Below are positions 6,490 through 12,954 of a stretch of DNA of 13,115 nt, piece after piece. Made by a program: the position numbers and the translations under genes. The notes beneath the pieces were generated by a model. The model was not told the DNA's origin. It made no database searches and saw only the letters and a program-made list of their open reading frames with translations. How positions within the stretch are numbered: position 1 is the first letter of the stretch; each line of letters begins with the position of its first letter. This DNA comes from Bryobacterales bacterium (GTDB lineage: Bacteria; Cyanobacteriota; Vampirovibrionia; Obscuribacterales; Obscuribacteraceae), in assembly GCA_903970295.1 (NCBI GenBank), contig CAJCHQ010000421.1, positions 1-13,115 of the forward strand, in the 5' to 3' direction.

Positions 6490-7344
6490 CTAGGCTATAC
6501 GTCCGAAACGTCCAGAGTTTAGATCATCTATTGCTTGAATGATTTCCGCTTTCGTGTTCATCACGAATGGTCCGTATCTCGCTACTTGCTCGTTGAGCGG
6601 TTCTCCTGCAAGCAATAAGAAATTGGCCGGCCGATCTTTGCTGATCAATTCTACATGTTCGCCATCAGACTCGAACAACATCAATTGATCTGCCGTTGCT
6701 GAATTTTCGCCGCTGAACAATGTGCCGTCGATAACATACGCGAAGGCATTGTAGCGACTCGGAATTTTTTGTTGAAACGTGCTATTGGGCTGCATTTGCA
6801 CGTGCAAGTACAAAATGGGTGTGCGCGTTTGAATGGCGGCTTGTTGATCCAAACTTTCGCCCGCCACAATCTTGACTGAAACCCTGCCGTTATCGCTGTG
6901 CACGAGAGGTATTTTTTCCGACGGCATGTCTTGATACCTGGGGGCGATCATCTTGTCGCGGCCAGGCAAATTGACCCATATCTGAAAACCATGAAGACGT
7001 CCCCCGTTTTTGAGCAACTCATCGGAGGGCATCTCAGAATGCATGATGCCGCTACCTGCAGTCATCCACTGGACATCACCAGGATTCAGGCGACCGACAT
7101 TGCCGACAGAATCTTTGTGGACCATGCTGCCTTCGAGCATGTAGGTAACAGTTTCGAAACCTCTATGGGGATGATCGGGCGCTCCTTCCGCTTGACCAGG
7201 CGCCAATTGATTCGGCTCCATATGATCGAGCAATAAGAACGGGTCGATCTGATTTAGTGTAGGCGTCGGGAATGGCCGACGGACGTAGAATCCTGCTCCC
7301 TCTTTGGCTCGTGTTGCTGTAATCACTGAAGAAACGCTTCTCAT
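6490..7344 (-). CDS. Pirin family protein (bicupin)
   Basis: 284 residues, the usual length for bacterial pirins. The N-terminal cupin carries the metal ligands of the family: DHPHRGFETVTY gives His58 and His60, and GSGIMHSE gives His102 and Glu104, matching the 3-His/1-Glu set of human pirin. RRPFPTPTLNQIDPFLLLDH and LHGFQIWVNLP are further family landmarks, and a second cupin spans about residues 165-265. Pirins bind iron; some (E. coli YhhW, human PIR) have quercetin 2,3-dioxygenase activity and others act as redox-sensitive partners of regulators. A perfect AGGAGG lies five bases before the ATG, so translation should be efficient. A MarR regulator is divergent at 7433, an arrangement in which the regulator typically represses both genes. 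The small secreted protein downstream is probably co-transcribed. Confidence 0.95.
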   Translation of the reverse strand: MRSVSSVITATRAKEGAGFYVRRPFPTPTLNQIDPFLLLDHMEPNQLAPGQAEGAPDHPHRGFETVTYMLEGSMVHKDSVGNVGRLNPGDVQWMTAGSGIMHSEMPSDELLKNGGRLHGFQIWVNLPGRDKMIAPRYQDMPSEKIPLVHSDNGRVSVKIVAGESLDQQAAIQTRTPILYLHVQMQPNSTFQQKIPSRYNAFAYVIDGTLFSGENSATADQLMLFESDGEHVELISKDRPANFLLLAGEPLNEQVARYGPFVMNTKAEIIQAIDDLNSGRFGRIA

Positions 7345-7349
7345 GGCTA

Positions 7350-7355
7350 CCTCCT
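7350..7355 (-). promoter_or_regulatory. Perfect Shine-Dalgarno for pirin
   Basis: Minus-strand AGGAGG sits five bases before the pirin ATG at 7344. It is the strongest ribosome site in the window and contrasts with the divergent regulator gene, which has none. Confidence 0.8.
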
Positions 7356-7394
7356 GTATGGTGGCGCATCTAATAGCTCTATGGTATCATTTGT

Positions 7395-7428
7395 CTTGAC
7401 GTCAAGCTATTTGAGCTCAAGATATCTT
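7395..7428. promoter_or_regulatory. Three palindromes between pirin and the MarR gene: probable operator/promoter region
   Basis: Perfect palindromes lie close together: CTTGACGTCAAG at 7395-7406, TTGAGCTCAA at 7411-7420 and AAGATATCTT at 7419-7428, the last two overlapping by two bases. TTGACG within the first one is a -35-like hexamer in both directions. MarR dimers bind inverted repeats of this size, and divergent MarR genes commonly repress themselves and the neighbour. The last palindrome ends four bases before the regulator ATG, so binding there would directly block its transcription start or ribosome access. The exact -10 elements are not clear. Confidence 0.6.
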
Positions 7429-7432
7429 AATA

Positions 7433-7933
7433 ATGGCTAAGGAAAAATCCGACACCAGTGCAGTTCATGTTTGGCTCGTGTTGTGGAAATCATATGAGGC
7501 TGTACACGCTTATGCCATGGAGCAAATTGGCTCTCTGGACATGTGCATGTCAGATTTCGCGATTTTGGAAGTTTTGCTGCATAAAGGTTCTTTGCCAATC
7601 AATGAAATTGGCAGGCGCTTAGCATTGACTAGCGGCTCAATGACGACAGCGATAGATCGATTAGAGGAGCGGGGTTTCGTTCGACGAGAGAACAGTCTTA
7701 GCGACCGCAGAACCCGATATGTAGCGCTGACCTCGGCCGGGCGAAAATTGATCGAACGCGCTTTTCAACAGCACACTGTTTGGCTCGAGCAGGCAGGTGG
7801 TGCTCTCTCCTCAAATGAGCGTGCCACTCTGATTGGTTTACTCAAGAAGTTTGGCTTTTCGGCTCAGGCAAAATTGAGTGAACGCCGCGATGGAATGCAC
7901 GCGAGTGCCCATGCCAAAAAGCCGAAAGATTAA
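7433..7933 (+). CDS. MarR family transcriptional regulator
   Basis: 166 residues with a standard winged-helix MarR layout: dimerisation helix 10-33, HTH at about 53-81 (LPINEIGRRLALTSGSMTTAIDRLEERGFV), and wing with SDRRTRYVALTSAGRKL at 90-106. Cys38 in LDMCMSDFAILEVLLHKG sits near the ligand/redox site region of the family and could sense oxidants or quinones; this is inference, not shown. The pattern is reminiscent of the MhqR-like branch (quinone-responsive regulators), without proof. The C-terminal tail past residue 140 is polar and Lys/His-rich. No Shine-Dalgarno precedes the ATG, and an in-frame stop at 7412 rules out a longer start, so a leaderless or poorly translated message is likely, which suits low regulator levels. 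Its predicted targets are itself and the divergent pirin operon. Confidence 0.92.
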   Translation: MAKEKSDTSAVHVWLVLWKSYEAVHAYAMEQIGSLDMCMSDFAILEVLLHKGSLPINEIGRRLALTSGSMTTAIDRLEERGFVRRENSLSDRRTRYVALTSAGRKLIERAFQQHTVWLEQAGGALSSNERATLIGLLKKFGFSAQAKLSERRDGMHASAHAKKPKD

Positions 7934-8108
7934 ATCAGTTTGCAAAAAACGAAGTTGTCATGTAGACTTCTGGCGAGTAGTAGCATTGCCACTATTCTTT
8001 ACTAATGCAGGCCACTGCATCCAATTGAATAAGTGATCTAGCAGGTTGAAGAACTGCGGACGAACCTGGGCGGGTTTGTTTCGTTGCGGCAATTCTTGAG
8101 CTCTGACT

Positions 8109-8744
8109 ATGCCGAAAGGCATCGTAACGGAGGCTTGGGGACTCATGCATTCGGTCGATCCAAAATTAGCTGAGTTAAGGGCTGCATGCGACAAGGCCAA
8201 ACTCGAGTATGAGCAAATCATTCGCTCTTTTCGCACCATGGTGGACACCGCTCAAATGAATATAGAATCGAATGCTTCAAACGGAGCAAGTTTTGCTGCA
8301 AGCGCGAATTACAATACAGGCGGAGTCAATCGACTGAACTCGGCTGATGGACAGCAAACGTACGTTATTGATCTCAGCTTTCAGGTTATGCGCGGCCTCA
8401 ATCTCAGCGGCGCCAATTTTTCGAATTCTTGTTTTGTCGCCACCGATTTGTCGGAGGCAGTGCTTGAATCGGCTAATTTTGAACATGCAAACCTTTCTGG
8501 CGCCGTCCTCGTGAACACCAATTTGCGTGGGGCAAACCTGCGCGGCGCCGATTTACGCCAAGCTAACTTAGAGGGAGCAGATCTGCACGGAGCTGATTTG
8601 ACTGACGCACAACTGGCCTTCGCTCGTATGGGCTGGGTCGATCTCGTGGGTGTCAAAGTGACGCTCGATGAACTGATGCAGGCTTATGTTGATGTAGAAC
8701 AAGTGGCACATTTAATCGAGCCGTATGAGAACGGCGACGATTGA
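8109..8744 (+). CDS. Pentapeptide-repeat protein with N-terminal helical region
   Basis: 211 residues. Residues 18-50 are a charged helix, possibly a coiled coil, and 51-88 a polar Asn/Ser/Ala-rich spacer. From about 96 to 175 the A(D/N)LXX pentapeptide pattern runs almost unbroken (LNLSGANFSN, TDLSEAVLESANFEHANLSG, GANLRGADLRQANLEGADLH), which folds as a right-handed square beta helix. The last 35 residues are non-repeat. There is no signal peptide. Some pentapeptide proteins mimic DNA and protect gyrase (Qnr, MfpA), but about 16 repeats with no conserved accessory loops is not diagnostic, and most family members have no assigned role. ATG 8109 has no clear ribosome site and is bounded by an in-frame stop at 8097. 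ATG 8145 (199 residues) has GGAGG 11 bases upstream and is a real alternative start. Confidence 0.85.
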   Translation: MPKGIVTEAWGLMHSVDPKLAELRAACDKAKLEYEQIIRSFRTMVDTAQMNIESNASNGASFAASANYNTGGVNRLNSADGQQTYVIDLSFQVMRGLNLSGANFSNSCFVATDLSEAVLESANFEHANLSGAVLVNTNLRGANLRGADLRQANLEGADLHGADLTDAQLAFARMGWVDLVGVKVTLDELMQAYVDVEQVAHLIEPYENGDD

Positions 8745-8856
8745 AGTGCTCTGTCCTGAGAAGGACTATACAAGGATTACATATATTGATGGGAGATGTG
8801 GATTGTCGTTATGCTGTCTGGGTTTGTCACTGATTTGAGCACAAGTTTTCACTTCC

Positions 8857-9570
8857 ATGGATAAGACTGAGATCGATGAGGACTTGTCTGCGACTCAGCT
8901 CGGGATGGCGGCATACACTGCCTGGTCAAGACTTGATGTCGATCAGTGCGTACAGATTTTGAAGCGAGCCTTGATTGAGTATCCAGGCGATGCGACATTT
9001 CTCAAGTTTGCACATGAACTAAGCAGTCACGATGTGCCTGAAATTCCTGAGGCGATCGCCCAGGCATTCATCAAAGCGCATCCGAAAGATGGGCGAGGTT
9101 ACAGTACTTTAGCTGCTGTCCTCAATTCTGCATACTCTCGTGGTGAGGGGGCGACTCCCTCTCTTCTCGAGCATGTCGAAGAATGCTTACTTATTGCAGA
9201 GTCGCTCGGTCCCCTGGAGCCTGAAGCGGAATTGGCCAAGTGTAATCTCATGCGCTTTAAAGACATGCCTCGTCGCATGGTGTCTGATGCCTATGAGAAT
9301 TTGATTCAGAAGTACAAATGGTATGCCGTCGCCTACTACAACTATGGTCTTCATTGTTTGGTGGAAGATTATGGCCGCGCACTTGCGGTGTTCCGTCACG
9401 GCGCAACCCTGGCGCCTAAAGATCCTAATTTCATTGTTGGGCAAATTCGTACGTTGATCAAATTAGGTCGCAAGAGTGAAATTTGGCCGTTGCTCAAAAA
9501 GGCGAAAGTTCTCAATGCTTCAGCTGCGACTCTTGAGAAAATCACGATGCAAGTCAACGAGATGAAATAA
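8857..9570 (+). CDS. TPR-like helical repeat protein
   Basis: 237 residues, no signal peptide, no membrane segments. Helical pairs fit tetratricopeptide repeats: residues 17-45 (AAYTAWSRLDVDQCVQILKRALIEYPGD) and, most clearly, 156-190 (YAVAYYNYGLHCLVEDYGRALAVFRHGATLAPKDP), with a degenerate repeat at about 65-90 and a closing helical pair at 193-222. TPR proteins act as protein-binding scaffolds; nothing here identifies a partner or catalytic site. The ATG at 8857 lacks a strong ribosome site. It is 112 bases behind the pentapeptide gene and 219 bases before the next gene, so it is probably its own unit. Confidence 0.75.
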   Translation: MDKTEIDEDLSATQLGMAAYTAWSRLDVDQCVQILKRALIEYPGDATFLKFAHELSSHDVPEIPEAIAQAFIKAHPKDGRGYSTLAAVLNSAYSRGEGATPSLLEHVEECLLIAESLGPLEPEAELAKCNLMRFKDMPRRMVSDAYENLIQKYKWYAVAYYNYGLHCLVEDYGRALAVFRHGATLAPKDPNFIVGQIRTLIKLGRKSEIWPLLKKAKVLNASAATLEKITMQVNEMK

Positions 9571-9719
9571 GTCTGTAAACGAGCTTAGCTTTTTGAGTTG
9601 GGAAAGCGATCCGCCAGGCTTTGAGCTAGTTTCAGGACTTCGTGGCGGTTTCGAGATACGAGGCTAGGGCTTGCTGGCTTCAAATGTCTACCTCGAAGGT
9701 GGATTTAGAAACGTGCACA

Positions 9720-9739
9720 GAAATGCCAGGGAAATGCCA
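9720..9739. repeat. Direct repeat GAAATGCCA twice, 11 bases apart
   Basis: GAAATGCCA occurs at 9720-9728 and 9731-9739, a spacing of one helical turn, about 50 bases before the start of the gene at 9790. Direct repeats in phase with the helix are typical sites for activators or response regulators, but two 9-mers could also be a small chance duplication. Confidence 0.35.
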
Positions 9740-9789
9740 AAAGTGCGTGCGCATAATCCAATCGTTGAGGGCGGGATGAGGACTGACAA

Positions 9790-10386
9790 ATGAATATAAA
9801 AGCCGAAAGCCAAGAACATCAAATCACACGCGGCAGTGAGCGCAACGAGAACGCGAGTCACAGGTTTCATGACCAGTATCACTCAATGATGAAAGAAGCA
9901 AAAGAACACGGAAATCCGGGCGGTAAATTGAATACACAAGAAGCCAAAGAGAATACGAGTAATGCTACTCATCTCGATATTCCACAGCTGTGGAATCAAG
10001 GTGTCCATCAAGCAGAGTCGGCAATCACTGGAGCCGTGAAGCAAGTAGAGAGCGGTCTAGCCTCAACGGCTAAGCATGCAGAAGCAGCTGTTGCAGGCGC
10101 CGCCAAGCAAGCCTGGGATAATGCGGACAATAATCCAAACGCGCGTTGGATCAAGCATGATGTTTGCAACGATAGTCCAGTCACTGCCGGGATTGCGGGT
10201 GCCAGTGCCGTTGGTATCGGTGCGCTTGGGCTGGCAGTGGTGGCACCAGAAGCGGTTGCGGCCGGTGCAGCGGCTGTTGGACTGGCAGCCGGAGAGGCGA
10301 CGGTTGTAATCCAGGGAATCGGGGTGGTATCGGCTCTAGCCGGAATTGGTTTGAAAATTAGCTACGACAATCGACATAACCCTTAA
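9790..10386 (+). CDS. Unknown protein with a C-terminal Gly/Ala-rich hydrophobic hairpin
   Basis: 198 residues, family not recognised. Residues 1-60 are very polar (His, Glu, Asn, Lys) with no signal peptide. Residues 62-112 form Ala-rich amphipathic helices with an internal near-repeat (ESAITGAVKQVESGL, AEAAVAGAAKQAWDN). Residues 131-189 are almost entirely Gly/Ala/Val/Ile with small-residue spacing (AGIAGASAVGIGALGLAVV and GIGVVSALAGIGLKI), able to form two packed membrane helices joined near Glu169. This order, soluble polar head, amphipathic helices, then a hydrophobic hairpin, recalls pore-forming colicins and glycine-zipper toxins, but it equally suits a membrane-anchored stress protein. 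ATG 9790 is supported by GAGG nine bases upstream. No immunity-like gene is obvious next to it. Confidence 0.7.
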   Translation: MNIKAESQEHQITRGSERNENASHRFHDQYHSMMKEAKEHGNPGGKLNTQEAKENTSNATHLDIPQLWNQGVHQAESAITGAVKQVESGLASTAKHAEAAVAGAAKQAWDNADNNPNARWIKHDVCNDSPVTAGIAGASAVGIGALGLAVVAPEAVAAGAAAVGLAAGEATVVIQGIGVVSALAGIGLKISYDNRHNP

Positions 10387-10402
10387 CCCTCAGTCACTCG
10401 AT

Positions 10403-10443
10403 CGGGGAACTAACCCTACCCCGCGGCGTCACCACCTTGACGC
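10403..10443. other. Two short hairpins in the gap before the vWA gene
   Basis: CGGGG (10403-10407) pairs with CCCCG (10419-10423), and GCGTCA (10426-10431) pairs with TGACGC (10438-10443). They fill most of the 66-base gap. There is no T-run, so a classical terminator is unlikely; they may limit read-through or be part of the vWA gene's leader. Confidence 0.3.
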
Positions 10444-10461
10444 GAACATAGAGTGAACAAG

Positions 10462-11340
10462 ATGAAAGACTGGCGGAAAGGTTTTGGTTGGGTATGCGCT
10501 GCAATCATCACTCCCTGTCTATCGTTACCTTGTTCTGCGGCGATGCTCACCGAACTATCTCGTCAACCGATGTCTTGGTTTAGTGGTGTGCCCCAGATTG
10601 ACAGCAGCCAGGAACGACCCGCAGTTGCTGCAACGGAAAGTCGGCTTGTCTCCAGCATCTCCGCCGAAGACCTGGCAAAACTCAGTACTCACGATGTCGT
10701 CTTGATCATAGACAAATCACGGTCAATGTCTAAGACTGATTGTGCTTCTGCCGCCGATAGTCTGAATGCCGCTACCTCTGACTTGATCAACCAACCCTGT
10801 CTCCCGGTCAGTCGATGGCAGTGGTGTCAGGAACAGACTTTGGATCTGACTAAAAAAACGCAAGGTGCTCTGCCTGCAGGTATCACCGTGGAACTGTTCG
10901 CTGAGCAAACTGTGATCTACAACAATGTCAACGCGAAAGACATCGAGAATATATTCACAGTCAACCATCCTCGCGGCAACACGAACACAGCACTTGCTCT
11001 AAAGAATCAGCTCCGCCAGTATTTTGACAGGCGCAACCGATTGGGCGATCTTGCTAAGCCATTGTTGCTCGTCGTAGTCACTGATGGTTGTCCTAATGAG
11101 CCATCGACATTACGTTATGCGATTATCGATGCCACCCAGCAAATGAGAACCCGCGAAGAGATTTCAATTACATTTCTGCAGGTGGGTAACGATGCCAACG
11201 GCGGCAAAATTTTGTCGGAGCTAGATCAAAGATTGATCGAGCAAAAAGCAAAATTCGATATAGTTGATGTTAAACCTTTTGCTGAAGTGAGTAAGATTGG
11301 ACTGGCGAGTGCGCTTGTCAGCGAACTAGGAAACAAATAA
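10462..11340 (+). CDS. Secreted von Willebrand factor A domain protein with MIDAS motif
   Basis: 292 residues from ATG 10462; GTG 10453 is an in-frame alternative adding three residues. The N-terminus (KDWRKGFGWVCAAIITPCLSLPCSAA) is a Sec signal peptide with cleavage near SAA. After a 45-residue spacer, the vWA domain begins at HDVVLIIDKSRSMS, giving the DxSxS metal site. GNTNTALAL carries the MIDAS Thr and VVVTDGCPNEP the MIDAS Asp, so the full metal-ion adhesion site is intact. FLQVGNDANGGKILSELDQ is typical of the late strand and helix of vWA. Five Cys lie in the mature part, including two in LINQPCLPVSRWQWC, which suggests disulfides outside the cytoplasm. Such proteins bind protein ligands at or beyond the membrane; the partner is unknown. 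The strong terminator at 11392 closes the unit. Confidence 0.85.
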   Translation: MKDWRKGFGWVCAAIITPCLSLPCSAAMLTELSRQPMSWFSGVPQIDSSQERPAVAATESRLVSSISAEDLAKLSTHDVVLIIDKSRSMSKTDCASAADSLNAATSDLINQPCLPVSRWQWCQEQTLDLTKKTQGALPAGITVELFAEQTVIYNNVNAKDIENIFTVNHPRGNTNTALALKNQLRQYFDRRNRLGDLAKPLLLVVVTDGCPNEPSTLRYAIIDATQQMRTREEISITFLQVGNDANGGKILSELDQRLIEQKAKFDIVDVKPFAEVSKIGLASALVSELGNK

Positions 11341-11380
11341 TTGAATAGCAGAAGTGATTGGCTACCTGAACCCCAGGCAG

Positions 11381-11447
11381 TTCGTCAAAAGACAAGCAGC
11401 AAGCGAAGGAGCCTGCTGCTTGTTCCTTATTTTTTTTGTTTGACGAA
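11381..11447. terminator. Strong intrinsic terminator inside a larger inverted repeat
   Basis: A perfect 10-bp stem ACAAGCAGCA (11392-11401) / TGCTGCTTGT (11414-11423) with a 12-base loop is followed on the plus strand by eight T (11430-11437): a good rho-independent terminator for the vWA gene. It is enclosed by a second perfect inverted repeat, TTCGTCAAA (11381-11389) / TTTGACGAA (11439-11447). On the minus strand the stem is followed by only four T, so it may also end the convergent gene at 11530, less efficiently. Confidence 0.85.
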
Positions 11448-11460
11448 TAATTCGTGATTA

Positions 11461-11513
11461 CTCGTTCAGCTCCCTGTCTGGAAGCTCCTGGGAGCGAGAC
11501 TTGCCAGAACGAG
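11461..11513. repeat. Second nested inverted repeat between the converging genes
   Basis: CTCGTTC (11461-11467) pairs with GAACGAG (11507-11513), and inside it GCTCCC (11469-11474) pairs with GGGAGC (11490-11495). It lies just downstream of the stop of the minus-strand gene at 11530 and may serve as its transcript end. No T-run is seen in the minus direction right after it. Confidence 0.4.
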
Positions 11514-11529
11514 CACGTCATCTATAGCA

Positions 11530-11859
11530 TTAGTCGACGTAGACGAATGGGGCTTTGATCAAGTGGTGCTGTCTGCGCTCTTTGATGACCGTGACAGTGC
11601 TCTGCCCTGGTGTGATGTAGACTGGAGTCGTCACGACTGGAGACCGTTCGATTGTTGTCGTGCGCACTTCGGTGACAGGTGCCGTGCGCTCAATCGTTGT
11701 CGTTTGAACTTGCACCGGTGCGACTGTTTGGTATTCGGTAATGGGGGGCAGATGCTCAGTAGTTGTCGTAGTTGTTGAATAGCTGTCGGCTAGAGCTGCC
11801 GGAACAGTCAATGCGATTGCGCTAAATGCTGCAATTCTTAAAACTGTTTGTACGTTCAT
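11530..11859 (-). CDS. Small secreted Thr-rich protein with TTTIER repeats
   Basis: 109 residues from ATG 11859, chosen because AAAGGA lies seven bases upstream and because it begins the signal peptide directly (MNVQTVLRIAAFSAIALTVPAALADS, cleavage near ALA-DS). A longer in-frame start at 11907 would put a charged tail ahead of the signal. The mature part is an extended, low-complexity Thr/Val/Pro chain: a run of six Thr, then QTTTIERTAPVTEVR and RTTTIERSPVV, a 14-residue repeat occurring twice. It ends in a basic patch (KERRQHH) and IKAPFVYVD. No Cys and no predicted globular core. It may be a cell-surface or periplasmic structural peptide; no family is recognised. Confidence 0.75.
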   Translation of the reverse strand: MNVQTVLRIAAFSAIALTVPAALADSYSTTTTTTEHLPPITEYQTVAPVQVQTTTIERTAPVTEVRTTTIERSPVVTTPVYITPGQSTVTVIKERRQHHLIKAPFVYVD

Positions 11860-11917
11860 AACGGGTTCCTTTGCAATATATTTGCGTTCGTTGCAGTTTG
11901 GACGCATGAGTCAATGG

Positions 11918-12077
11918 TTAGTTCCGCGATCTGGCAGCAGGCGCATAATTAGGACCTGTTATATGCCCGCCCGGAAGTAGCGATGTGCTCGTTATTTTGA
12001 ATTTTGAAGTAACGTAGTAATTGTTGTTGCTTCCACAGCCATAGGGGAAGCTTTCGCTTCCCCAAGCTGCAGTCGAT
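11918..12077 (-). pseudogene. Protein-like open reading without a start, directly behind the four-Cys gene (uncertain)
   Basis: On the minus strand, in the frame shifted by one base from the upstream gene, codons run open from just behind its end to TAA at 11920-11918. The reading gives segments such as FPYGCGSNNNYYVTSK and LLPGGHITGPNYAPAA, which look like a Gly/Asn/Pro-rich secreted tail more than random translation. No ATG, GTG or TTG begins it, and an in-frame TAG overlaps the end of the upstream gene. It could be a decayed small gene, a tail cut off by a one-base indel, or chance. Confidence 0.2.
12044..12063 (-). terminator. Perfect GC hairpin with GNRA loop behind the four-Cys gene
   Basis: On the minus strand GGGGAAGC-GAAA-GCTTCCCC gives a perfect 8-bp stem closed by a GAAA tetraloop, 14 bases after the stop codon. 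No T-run follows, so it is either a 3'-end stabiliser, a factor-dependent terminator, or a structure with another role. Confidence 0.5.
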
Positions 12078-12644
12078 TTAGAGGGCTACGTAATTGTAAT
12101 TACCAGCCAATTGTTTGTTGCCTTGTTTCGAATCTTTGAGAATGTCGTTCGAAATGTGATCGAAATCTCTGTACATTTTCTTGACCGCTTTGACATGATC
12201 TACATCATTTTCACAACCAGCAGGTAAACTTGCACGTTCTGCGTACGTTGATTGAATTTCAGAAATTAGTGACGTTGCTTGATCATCTGAAAGCTTGCCG
12301 TTGGCCTTCTCGGCGTAGATGCGGGCAAGCAAATCGTCGCGACGGGTGACCAAATCGTCAGGCTTGTTACAAGTAAATCCGGTAATGGTAGCGCCTGTTG
12401 TTACGAATAAAACTGGGTTGGGGTTCAATGATGACTGGACCATGAGCTGTTGACCGCTGGAGTTAGTGATTAAGAATCCAGGACCGGTCCCCATCTTGGG
12501 ACATGCGTCACATGTAGTAGTCGAACTAACCATGACGGGTGCAGAGAATGTTGTGGTGATAATCTCATCGGCTTTGGCCGACTGTGCCATGCTGAGAGCT
12601 GCTGTGAATGCGACTGCGATGGTACTTTTGAAAAATGTATTCAT
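12078..12644 (-). CDS. Small secreted protein with four cysteines, unknown function
   Basis: 188 residues from ATG 12644, supported by GAGG eight bases upstream; an in-frame ATG at 12668 would place charged residues ahead of the signal. The signal peptide is MNTFFKSTIAVAFTAALSMA ending near SAKA-DE. The mature part splits in two. Residues 28-92 are beta-prone, with a TTTCDACPKMG motif (Cys45, Cys48) and Cys92. Residues 95-175 are helical and charged (LVTRRDDLLARIYAEKANGK, DQATSLISEIQSTYAERASL) with Cys144. Four Cys suggest two disulfides outside the cytoplasm; CDAC resembles a CxxC redox site, but no thioredoxin fold is evident. It ends in GNYNYVAL. No family is recognised. It shares strand and secreted nature with the gene at 11530, 218 bases away. 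Confidence 0.75.
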   Translation of the reverse strand: MNTFFKSTIAVAFTAALSMAQSAKADEIITTTFSAPVMVSSTTTCDACPKMGTGPGFLITNSSGQQLMVQSSLNPNPVLFVTTGATITGFTCNKPDDLVTRRDDLLARIYAEKANGKLSDDQATSLISEIQSTYAERASLPAGCENDVDHVKAVKKMYRDFDHISNDILKDSKQGNKQLAGNYNYVAL

Positions 12645-12861
12645 TGTGTATTCCTCTTTGGGTGACAATTTGCAGACGTAACTTGATCTAGAAAGGAGCC
12701 CTCATCCGATATGCTTTTGTAGCCTATTCGTTACAGCGCGAGACGCCCACAGAATCATGATTTATTCTCAAAACTATCTTCCTCTGCAGTACGGCAGAGC
12801 TTGATATATTTTCGGTCACTAGTTTTGCAGCGGTGACGGTTTGTTGTGAATGGTGGCATAT

Positions 12862-12891
12862 TTGGTGTCAGGTACAAGCCAATCCTTTATA
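12862..12891 (+). promoter_or_regulatory. Possible sigma70-like promoter pointing right
   Basis: TTGGTG and TTTATA are separated by 18 bases. Each hexamer matches consensus only in part. It would drive the unterminated reading or structured region that begins near 12946. Confidence 0.25.
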
Positions 12892-12954
12892 TGCGCTTGA
12901 AAGTGACGAGCGACTGAAAACCCGACAATAGAAGAAAATCACTTAGTGAGATCG

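Noticed and set aside
6898..7236. 112-residue plus-strand open reading antisense to pirin
   Set aside because: Pirin metal ligands are intact on the other strand over the same bases.
8381..8656. 91-residue minus-strand reading rich in Ala, Ser, Lys and Arg
   Set aside because: It mirrors the pentapeptide repeats on the plus strand; repeat codons keep the antisense frame open.
8753..8766. GTCCT-GAGA-AGGAC hairpin after the pentapeptide gene
   Set aside because: A five-bp stem without a T-run is within chance expectation.
10426..10443. Hairpin GCGTCA/TGACGC as an intrinsic terminator
   Set aside because: A 6-bp stem with no T-run is insufficient; kept only as an unexplained short structure.
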